Part shown: positions 48,068 to 55,464 of the stretch, piece after piece | Numbering within the stretch: the stretch's first letter is position 1 | Layout: each line of letters begins with the position of its first letter | Assembly: GCF_016901775.1 (NCBI RefSeq) | Contig: NZ_JACJKW010000015.1 | Location: forward strand, 1 to 64,000 | Source of the DNA: Intestinimonas butyriciproducens | GTDB taxonomy: Bacteria > Bacillota > Clostridia > Oscillospirales > Butyricicoccaceae | Direction of reading: 5' to 3' | Length of the DNA: 64,000 bases | Notes under the pieces: generated by a model | Seen by the model: the letters and a program-made list of their open reading frames with translations, nothing else | What the model was told of the DNA's origin: nothing | Databases searched by the model: none | Made by a program: the position numbers and the translations under genes

Positions 48068-49596
48068 TTATGAAGGACAAGGAGCGGCTGCTCAGTTTGA
48101 AGGAACCGGTGCGGTTTATTTTTTCCCACTCGGCTCTCCGGGAAGGCTGGGATAATCCCAATGTGTTTCAGATTTGCACTTTGAAGCCCCAGAGCGCTTC
48201 GGAAATCAAGAACCGACAGGAAATCGGCCGTGGCCTGCGTCTGTGCGTCAATCAGCAGGGTGAGCGCATGGATGAAAGTGTGCTGGGCAGCGAAGTGCAG
48301 GAGTTGAACAAGCTGACGCTGGTTACTGATATGGGATTTGCGGCGTTTGCTACAGCATTGCAGAACGGCCTGGCTGAGTCCCTGGCTGACCGGCCCAAGA
48401 AGGTGGATGCACAGCTGTTCCTGGGCAGGGAGCTGGTCAATGCCAACGGCGAAAAGGTCAAGGTCACACAGGACCTGGCGGAGGCAATTTACGAGGATTT
48501 GATCGGCAGCGGCTATGTGAAGCGGGGCGAGTTGACGGACAAGTACTACGCCGACAAAGCCAGCGGTACCGTTCAAGTGGCGGACGAAGTCAAAGACTGC
48601 GCCGCCTCCGTGGTATCCATCCTGTCTACCATCTATGACAGCCACTCTGTTGAGCTTGAGGACGCCCACGGAAATAATATAGAGGCCAAGGTGGACCCAG
48701 ATAAGCTGAAAAAGAAGGAATTCCTGGTACTCTGGGAGAAGATCAACCAGAAGTCCTTCTATACGGTCTCTTTTGACACAAAGGATCTCATTCAGAAAGC
48801 CATTGACAAGCTGAATAGCCATCTGGAGGTCTCCCGCATTTTTGTAAAAAAGGAGTACGGCGAGCAGGAGGCGAAGATCCAGTCGAAAGACCAGCTGCTT
48901 CAGGGAGAAGGTTTCCGGCAGAAAAAGGGAGACCAGGAGGTGGCGGACCGTTCTGTACTGGGCAGTGTGCGTTATGATCTGGTGGGCAAGCTGGTGGAAG
49001 AGACAGGCCTGACCCGTGCCACAGTTGCTGCAATTTTGGCAGGTATGGCACCAATCAAGTTTGCCATGTACCGCCTCAACCCGGAGGAGTTTATCCTCAA
49101 GGCGGGGAAAATTATCAACAACGAGAAAGCTACGGCAATCATCCAGCATATTGCCTACAATAAGCTGGATGCAGTCTATGATACTGACATCTTTACTGCG
49201 GCAACCTTGCGGGGCAAGCTGGGGCAGAATGCCATGCCGGTGGACCGGAGCATCTACGACTATCTGATTTACGATTCGGATGGAGAGCGCAAATTCGCCG
49301 GGCAGTTGGATATCAATGAAAAAGTTGCCGTCTATGTAAAACTGCCGAAATCCTTCTTTATCTCTACACCGGTAGGCAAATATAGCCCCGACTGGGCGAT
49401 TGCTTTCCATGAAGGTACTGTGAAGCATGTCTATTTCGTGGCGGAAACCAAAGGCAACAACGACACTATGGAGCTGCGCGGTGTGGAGGAGGCTAAGATT
49501 GAGTGCGCCAAAGCCCATTTTGCGGCAATCAGCAACAGCAGCATCACATATGATGTGATAACAAGCTTTGAAGAATTGATCAATCTAGTTTCTTGA
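48025..49596 (+). CDS. Type III restriction enzyme Res subunit, C-terminal half (partial)
   Basis: About 520 residues: the end of the helicase (VRFIFSHSALREGWDNPNVF is motif V, QEIGRGLRLCVNQQGER is motif VI), a long middle region and a C-terminal PD-(D/E)XK nuclease, YSPDWAIAFHEG followed by YFVAETKG, with D and E-x-K in place. Type III Res subunits are ~900-1000 residues; the DEAD-type ATP-binding half is missing, replaced by the orf8-like fragment, and no Mod methyltransferase gene is present. It is a relic of a restriction locus; an isolated nuclease activity is unlikely. Confidence 0.82.
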   Translation: MWKQTSDDTDAYDLIMKDKERLLSLKEPVRFIFSHSALREGWDNPNVFQICTLKPQSASEIKNRQEIGRGLRLCVNQQGERMDESVLGSEVQELNKLTLVTDMGFAAFATALQNGLAESLADRPKKVDAQLFLGRELVNANGEKVKVTQDLAEAIYEDLIGSGYVKRGELTDKYYADKASGTVQVADEVKDCAASVVSILSTIYDSHSVELEDAHGNNIEAKVDPDKLKKKEFLVLWEKINQKSFYTVSFDTKDLIQKAIDKLNSHLEVSRIFVKKEYGEQEAKIQSKDQLLQGEGFRQKKGDQEVADRSVLGSVRYDLVGKLVEETGLTRATVAAILAGMAPIKFAMYRLNPEEFILKAGKIINNEKATAIIQHIAYNKLDAVYDTDIFTAATLRGKLGQNAMPVDRSIYDYLIYDSDGERKFAGQLDINEKVAVYVKLPKSFFISTPVGKYSPDWAIAFHEGTVKHVYFVAETKGNNDTMELRGVEEAKIECAKAHFAAISNSSITYDVITSFEELINLVS

Positions 49597-49614
49597 TAGG
49601 GAAAAGATCGGCAG

Positions 49615-49660
49615 GTTAAAAGTCACGCATTTCCTAGGAAAAGCGTGACTTTTAACTTTA
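49615..49660 (+). terminator. Terminator after the restriction fragment
   Basis: GTTAAAAGTCACGC at 49615-49628 pairs perfectly with GCGTGACTTTTAAC at 49643-49656, followed by TTTA. From here to 49859 nothing recognisable is present. Confidence 0.8.
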
Positions 49661-49859
49661 AGAAGGAGTAGCAAAGCAATGTAGAATGCGTACAATTCTA
49701 CTAGTTTTATGATCTTCATGACTCATAGAGCGGATGATCTGTTTTTACAAGATGGTGCTTTTATTGATTCTTGAAATGAATTTGGGTGATTTGGTTTAGA
49801 GCAGCACAAAAATAGATTAAAAGAAATCATATTTTATTTGGTCTATTGAGAAGCAGAAT

Positions 49860-50288
49860 TCAGAAAACATAGCAAAAAAGCTTGCTTTCTATGCTCATCA
49901 CATCATCCAGCGGGATCTTTGTGCCGTCTGTGAGAAGCATCCACCGTTCAGACGGATTGATTTTTTTGAGATTCCCAGCTTTCCTTATATACGCACCGCC
50001 GGATTTTTTCTCATCGGGAACAAAGTAGGTGACGGTGAGAGAAGGCAACTCATCCAGTTTTTCCAGAAGGAGCCGCTGTTTTCTGTCCAGTATTGCTTTT
50101 TCCTCTTCGCCCAGCTCCGTTTTTTCCTCTGTCAGACGCCCGGTCTCATAAATGGCTTCCTCATAACCGGTGAGGGCGGCAAAAGGGGAAAACTGGGCGG
50201 CCCTGTCCTGCATGGGCATCCGGGGATGTTTTTCCGAGACAGGGTGGGGAAGATGGATGATGTCACCGTATTTCTCAGTTGTGCTCAT
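49860..50288 (-). CDS. YolD-like protein
   Basis: A 142-residue protein. MPMQDRAAQFSPFAALTGYE is the YolD signature, and RWMLLTDGTKIPLDDVMSIE is its usual C-terminal beta region. YolD-like proteins accompany UmuC-type polymerases (YqjW/YqjX, UvrX) in Firmicutes and plasmids, with a proposed UmuD-like accessory role. The start overlaps the polymerase stop by ATGA (50285-50288), so they are translated together under SOS control. Confidence 0.85.
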   Translation of the reverse strand: MSTTEKYGDIIHLPHPVSEKHPRMPMQDRAAQFSPFAALTGYEEAIYETGRLTEEKTELGEEEKAILDRKQRLLLEKLDELPSLTVTYFVPDEKKSGGAYIRKAGNLKKINPSERWMLLTDGTKIPLDDVMSIESKLFCYVF

Positions 50289-51793
50289 GCCTTGTGCCCT
50301 CCGATCTGCCTGTTCCGCTCCTTTGCCGTTGCGCCATCCTCCAGGTTCATTCCCTTGAGGATGGCGTTTTTTCCATATCGCTTTTTAATATGCAGCATGG
50401 CTTGCTGTATTCTTTTTTCCCTCTCCAGCTCTTCTTCTTCCTGCTTGTGTTTGGCTTCCAGAGCGGCATAGTCGGTGAAAAGGTCAAGCTGCTGAAACTC
50501 CCCTTGGGGGGAGGGGGCAGAGGCTTCCTGGATCACATGGTTTGCGGTGATGTTCAGCCGCCGGATCAAAAGGTTTTTGTCTGCAATCCGGTCGAACAGA
50601 TCTCCGGCGGCGTCCATGATCCGTTTGGAAGAAGAAGTAAAGCGTCTCAGCGGGATGGTGCCATGGGAGTGCTTGGGTATTTGCCGCCCATAGGGATCCT
50701 TCACAATTTCGCCGTGATAGGTTTTCCGGCGGAGGGGATTGGTGAGGTTTTCCATGTCGTAACCGATGGTAATGACCAGCTGATCGGTGACAAAGCCTTT
50801 GTCCACCAGATCCAGGGAAAGACTGTCCGCCATTTCCCGCAGCACCAGTCTTGCTTTTTCAGCATCATATGGCTGGTGAAGAACCTGTCCGGAGCTCATG
50901 CTGTTGGAAGCAGGTTTGTAGGCCTTGACGGCTTCCACGGTGCAGGGTTCCCAGCCCCAGGCATGGTCGATGAGAAGTTCTGCGTTTTTGCCGAACAGCT
51001 TGTAAAGCAAGTCCTCATTGGTAAGAGAAACCCGGGCCACATCTCCCATGGTGAACATTCTGTATTCTTCCAGCTTTCTGGCATAGCCTTTGCCCACCCG
51101 CCAGAAATCGGTGAGGGGCTGGTGGGCCCAGAGGGTCTGCCGGTAGCTCATTTCGTCCAGCTCTACGATGCGCACACCGTATTGGTCGGCTGGAATGTGC
51201 TTGGCCACAATGTCCATGGCCACTTTGCACAGATAAAGATTGGTGCCGATGCCGGCCGTGGCTGTGATGCCGGTGGTTTCCAGCACATCCAGAATGATTT
51301 TCCGGGCCAGGTCCCGGGGAGAGAGCCGGTAGGCGGCAAGGTAGTTTGTCACATCCATAAAGACCTCGTCGATGGAATAGACGATGATGTCCTCCGGGGC
51401 GATGTATTTCATGTATACCTGATAAATGCGGGTACTGTATTCCATATAATGGGCCATACGGGGCGGCGCAATGATGAAGTCGATGGCAAGGGAGGGATCG
51501 GCCTGGAGCTGGGAAAGGAAATGGGATGAGCCTGCCAGCCGGCGGCCCGGTGCATCATGGCGCCGGTCTGCATTGGCCTCTTTGATACGCTGCCGGACTT
51601 CAAACAGCCTTCCACGGCCGGAAATGCCATAGCTTTTCAGAGAGGGGGTCACCGCCAGGCAGATGGTTTTGTCGGTGCGGCTTTCATCCGCCACCACCAG
51701 ATGGGTGTCCAAGGGGTCCAGTCCCCGCTCCCGACACTCCACCGAAGCATAAAAGCTTTTCAGATCAATGGCGATATAGGTGCGGTTTTTCAT
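50285..51793 (-). CDS. Y-family translesion DNA polymerase (UmuC/UvrX-like)
   Basis: A 502-residue protein: catalytic YIAIDLKSFYASVE (D10) and IVYSIDEVFMDVT carboxylates, fingers and palm typical of Y-family polymerases, helix-hairpin-helix region (FWRVGKGYARKLEEYRMFTM), little-finger domain, and the clamp-binding motif QQLDLF near residue 435. Longer than DinB; the Firmicutes UvrX/YqjW group fits the YolD partner. It copies past damaged bases and raises mutation. Controlled by a LexA box at 51843-51856. Such genes are frequent cargo of conjugative elements. Confidence 0.9.
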   Translation of the reverse strand: MKNRTYIAIDLKSFYASVECRERGLDPLDTHLVVADESRTDKTICLAVTPSLKSYGISGRGRLFEVRQRIKEANADRRHDAPGRRLAGSSHFLSQLQADPSLAIDFIIAPPRMAHYMEYSTRIYQVYMKYIAPEDIIVYSIDEVFMDVTNYLAAYRLSPRDLARKIILDVLETTGITATAGIGTNLYLCKVAMDIVAKHIPADQYGVRIVELDEMSYRQTLWAHQPLTDFWRVGKGYARKLEEYRMFTMGDVARVSLTNEDLLYKLFGKNAELLIDHAWGWEPCTVEAVKAYKPASNSMSSGQVLHQPYDAEKARLVLREMADSLSLDLVDKGFVTDQLVITIGYDMENLTNPLRRKTYHGEIVKDPYGRQIPKHSHGTIPLRRFTSSSKRIMDAAGDLFDRIADKNLLIRRLNITANHVIQEASAPSPQGEFQQLDLFTDYAALEAKHKQEEEELEREKRIQQAMLHIKKRYGKNAILKGMNLEDGATAKERNRQIGGHKA

Positions 51794-51842
51794 GCTCCGG
51801 TTTCCTCCTTTGCGGATGTCCCCAATAGGGGATGAGATAAAA

Positions 51843-51891
51843 CGAACATTTGTTCGTATTCATCATATCATAGTTTTCTTTTGTGCGTCAA
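51843..51891 (-). promoter_or_regulatory. SOS promoter with LexA box
   Basis: CGAACATTTGTTCG at 51843-51856 fits the Gram-positive LexA box CGAAC-N4-GTTCG perfectly. On the minus strand TTGACG (51891-51886) and TATGAT (51867-51862) are 18 bp apart, placing the box at the start site, where LexA would block transcription of the polymerase-yolD operon. Confidence 0.85.
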
Positions 51892-52068
51892 CCATATTGT
51901 GCTATTGGGTGCGAGAGAGTTTAATTTTTAGAAACAGAAAGAATAGGTAATTTATAAAAAACGACAGATGGCAAAGAGTTTTATTAGACTTGGCGGGCAG
52001 AGCGTCTGAAGGGATGATCCGAATTATGAGTAAAACTATTTATTTGAGTTGAGATGAGGCTGTGGTTG

Positions 52069-52097
52069 TTGTCGTTTTTTGTTATTTATGGTACCAT
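52069..52097 (+). promoter_or_regulatory. Possible promoter of the four-gene helicase operon
   Basis: TTGTCG at 52069-52074 and TACCAT at 52092-52097 are 17 bp apart, weak matches to consensus. The 51900-52164 gap also has AAAAAACGACA (51957-51967) and TGTCGTTTTTT (about 52070-52080), complementary arms ~100 bp apart, whose meaning is unclear. No other gene was seen in the gap. Confidence 0.35.
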
Positions 52098-52164
52098 ATT
52101 CTTGTATCGGCCTTAGCAGGGTTTGTGACTTTCAGACAAATGGGCGAAGCGAGGATGTGACAAA

Positions 52165-55100
52165 ATGGCACATTTTATTGGGTCTGATCCTCATACGGAT
52201 AATTGGGGAGAAGATTATGTCATTGAGAAATGCGTGGAGTATCTGGACGACTCCTGCATCATTTATCGCAATAGAGAGGTTTTCGGCACGCAGTTTGATG
52301 TGTGCATTTTGCTTCCTGATCAGGGGATTGCCGTGATCGAGGTCAAGGCCTGGCGGCCGCAAACCATTCAGCGGGTGGAAAATGGAGACAGAATCGTCAT
52401 CCGGACTTCTTCCGGAGGGGAAGAGGGTGCAAGTCCCACGAAGCAGGCCCGGGGATATGTGTTTTCATTGCGCAATCGAATCCGTCAGAAAACGGGAAAG
52501 ACGCCATTTATCTTTCCTCTGGTTTGTTTTCCCCAGCTGACAGCGGAGGAATATCAGAATAAGCATCTGGAATCTGTTTGTGAACCGGAGACCACACTGC
52601 TGAAAGACGACTTTGTCAACAAAGCCGCTTTGTATCGGAAAATGAACCTGGCCATGGGCAATGGCCAGAGGAGCCTTTCCCATTGCAATCCATTGGACAA
52701 GCAGCTCATGCTTCAGGTGCGGCAGATTTTTGAGTCGGAATTGGATCTGAGCAGCCTGGATGAAGACAAAAAAGAAGAGATGGTGCGCACCGTCCCGCTG
52801 GAAAGGGATACCATATACTCACTTTTTTATTTTTTCCAAAAAGGCGAGCATCCCTCCCAGGAACAGATCCGACAGATTGTGCAATACTATCTGGATGGAA
52901 CGAAGATCACCGCTGTTGTACGGGATAGGGCTTTAATGGAACAACTGGTGCAGGCGATCGCAGGGGCCCTGACGCAACGGGGGCTTACAGCCTGGGGAGA
53001 AAATCTGAAGCTGTGTCTGGAAGAAGAAAAAACGGAAAAAATTTCCTCGCAATCAGAATATCGTATCTTTAACTGTCTGATCGGCCTGGCCGATGATGGG
53101 CTCAGCGGAGATATTCCGTCTTTTTGTGTGGCCGATGGCAAGACAGAAGGGGAAGAGGAAAACCGGCGTCTCCATGAGATCGGCCAGCACAGCGCCTTTA
53201 ACTGGGAGCAATACCAAATAGAGCACGCAGAAGCATCGAAAAATATTCTGATCCGGGCCGGCGCCGGTACCGGAAAAACATATACCATGATTTCCCGCAT
53301 CGGTTTTCTTTGTCGGACACAAAGCTGCAATGTGCAGGAGATGGCCAATCGCATTGTGATGATCACCTTTACCAACGATGCGGCCAATCAGATGAAGGAG
53401 AAAATCAAGCAATATTTCAACAACTTCTATCTGCTCACCGGCAATGTAAATTATTTGCAATTTATGGGCTTGATCGACAATATGCGCATCAGCACCATTC
53501 ATTCCTATGGCAAATACCTGATTTCCCTGTTGGGGATGGAGCTGGGGTATGGTGCGGAACTCCATGTCACATCGGGGGAGTACATCAGAAAGCAGATTGT
53601 GGAAGAAAAGCTGGACCAATACCTGGAAGAAAAGGTAAGACAGCATGGTGACAACTACACAGCCAAACTGGGCCAGCCGGTGTATGCCATACAGAATAAT
53701 ATTCTGGAGTTTATTAACCATCTTCACAATCAAAGCGTGGATGTGCAGAATGTGGATGCATCTAGCTTTGGCGAGCTGGATGGTCAGCTGGGCTGGGATG
53801 GCGCAAAGGAACTGCACCAGCTGTTTGCATCCTTGGTTCCCGATGTGGAGAAGGCCTATTCGGCGCAGCTGCTCAAAGAAAATCAGATCCATCTGAGCAC
53901 CATGATGTCGGTGCTGAAGCGATGCATTCAGAATCCGGACAATGTGGAGCGGCTGCGGAAGATGCAGACCGGCACACCCCAGTTTATGTTTGTGGATGAG
54001 TTTCAAGATACTGACGATGTGCAGATCGAAACACTAAAATCCATTGCACAGCTGCTGCAATATAAATTGTTTGTGGTGGGTGATATCAAACAATGCATCT
54101 ACCGGTTCCGAGGTGCAAAGGAAAAGGCCTTTGATCAGCTGCATATTGAAGAAACAACAGATCAATGGCTGACATTCTCTCTCACCAAAAACTTCAGAAC
54201 CGACATAGGCCTTTTGGAATTATTTGATAAATCCTTTTCGCAGTGGGGGATCACAGAAGGGGAGAAGGACCCGCTGCTTGTTTATGATCCGCAGGAGGAC
54301 AAGCTGGTCGGAACCAGGTCCTTTAATGAGGACTGCTCTGGTTCTAAGTTTTACAAGGCAATTCATGTGAGTGAAGAGCGATACCTGATGGGGTCGTTGT
54401 TTGAAGAAGTGAAGCGGCAGATTCGCCGCATAGAATGTGAAGAGCAGAATGGCCGTACATTGAGCCGCAAAGAAAAGGAAATTACCATTCTGGTGCGTGA
54501 AAACTGGCAGGCCGATGCCATCCGTCAGGAAGCCAAACGGCGGAAGCTACCTTTTGAAGTCATAACCAATACCGGCGGGGATCTCTACCGCACCGAGCCG
54601 GCGCTGGATATGCTGACCCTGGCCAATGCGCTGCTTCACTATGATGAAGCGGATTATCTTTATACATTGGTGGCTTCCAACTTTATTGGCGGCGGGGCCA
54701 GCAAGGCCTATCTGTATCATCTTCGCCAGAAGCAGAAGGGCGGCTGGCGTCAGCGGAACAAAGTGACCGACACCGATCAGGCCAAGGCGCTGCAGCGCCT
54801 GATTGATGGGAAGTGGGGCGATCAGGAATTTAGCTGGAATAAAGTGGTGCGCAGTTTGCGTATCCAGCCGGTGATGCAGGTGATGCGCACGATCTATTCC
54901 TCCCTGAAACCATGGGTTTCCTATGGGGGAGAGAACCAATGGAAGCAAGATTATTACCGCCAGAATGTAGACCTTTTGTTTGAGCAGCTGATGACAGCCT
55001 GCAACCTGGATGTGCTGACCATCAACTCGCTGGCGGATATTCTGCTGAGTAACATCCGCTCCTGCAAGAATGTGGACAGCCGCAATCCCACCTACAATCC

Positions 55101-55464
55101 GGAAGAAAATCCCATTGTTGTGCGAAGCATCACGGTGCATAAGGCCAAGGGATTGGAGTATGGTTCTGTGATTTTGCCCTATTGCTGGAATGCCATCAAC
55201 CGGCCGAAAAATGCCAATCTGCATATCAGCACATCCCTGGAGGATGGGCATTACCGCATCGGATACCAGATCCGGACAGTGGAAAAGCAAACCTATCAGA
55301 ACAGTTTTTTTGATATGGTCACAGAGGCAGAAGAGCGGCAGCGGGAAGAAATGCGCATTCTTTATGTGGCAATGACCCGGGCCATACGGTCCTTTTCGTG
55401 GCTGATAGTGGACAACAAAAACACAGTAAGCTGGCAAAGCATGATTTGGGAGGGGGAAGTATAA
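52165..55464 (+). CDS. NERD nuclease-UvrD helicase fusion, gene 1 of the helicase operon
   Basis: A 1099-residue protein. The N-terminus (about 10-125) is a NERD nuclease-related domain with D45 in FDVCILLPDQ and E59-x-K61 in AVIEVKAW, a PD-(D/E)XK-type site. After a ~230-residue linker the UvrD/AddA-type helicase has Walker A RAGAGTGKT (~364), IVMITFTNDAANQMKEKI, STIHSYGK, Walker B MFVDEFQDTDD (~609), VGDIKQCIYRFRGA, SITVHKAKGLEY (~987) and ILYVAMTRA (~1065). All motor motifs look intact. It overlaps the AddB-like gene (TAATG), forming an AddAB-like pair with the nuclease moved to the N-terminus. The start follows only a weak RBS. Confidence 0.85.
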   Translation: MAHFIGSDPHTDNWGEDYVIEKCVEYLDDSCIIYRNREVFGTQFDVCILLPDQGIAVIEVKAWRPQTIQRVENGDRIVIRTSSGGEEGASPTKQARGYVFSLRNRIRQKTGKTPFIFPLVCFPQLTAEEYQNKHLESVCEPETTLLKDDFVNKAALYRKMNLAMGNGQRSLSHCNPLDKQLMLQVRQIFESELDLSSLDEDKKEEMVRTVPLERDTIYSLFYFFQKGEHPSQEQIRQIVQYYLDGTKITAVVRDRALMEQLVQAIAGALTQRGLTAWGENLKLCLEEEKTEKISSQSEYRIFNCLIGLADDGLSGDIPSFCVADGKTEGEEENRRLHEIGQHSAFNWEQYQIEHAEASKNILIRAGAGTGKTYTMISRIGFLCRTQSCNVQEMANRIVMITFTNDAANQMKEKIKQYFNNFYLLTGNVNYLQFMGLIDNMRISTIHSYGKYLISLLGMELGYGAELHVTSGEYIRKQIVEEKLDQYLEEKVRQHGDNYTAKLGQPVYAIQNNILEFINHLHNQSVDVQNVDASSFGELDGQLGWDGAKELHQLFASLVPDVEKAYSAQLLKENQIHLSTMMSVLKRCIQNPDNVERLRKMQTGTPQFMFVDEFQDTDDVQIETLKSIAQLLQYKLFVVGDIKQCIYRFRGAKEKAFDQLHIEETTDQWLTFSLTKNFRTDIGLLELFDKSFSQWGITEGEKDPLLVYDPQEDKLVGTRSFNEDCSGSKFYKAIHVSEERYLMGSLFEEVKRQIRRIECEEQNGRTLSRKEKEITILVRENWQADAIRQEAKRRKLPFEVITNTGGDLYRTEPALDMLTLANALLHYDEADYLYTLVASNFIGGGASKAYLYHLRQKQKGGWRQRNKVTDTDQAKALQRLIDGKWGDQEFSWNKVVRSLRIQPVMQVMRTIYSSLKPWVSYGGENQWKQDYYRQNVDLLFEQLMTACNLDVLTINSLADILLSNIRSCKNVDSRNPTYNPEENPIVVRSITVHKAKGLEYGSVILPYCWNAINRPKNANLHISTSLEDGHYRIGYQIRTVEKQTYQNSFFDMVTEAEERQREEMRILYVAMTRAIRSFSWLIVDNKNTVSWQSMIWEGEV

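Noticed and set aside
47977-49518. 513-codon open frame on the minus strand
   Set aside because: Antisense to the type III Res fragment, which carries helicase and nuclease motifs.
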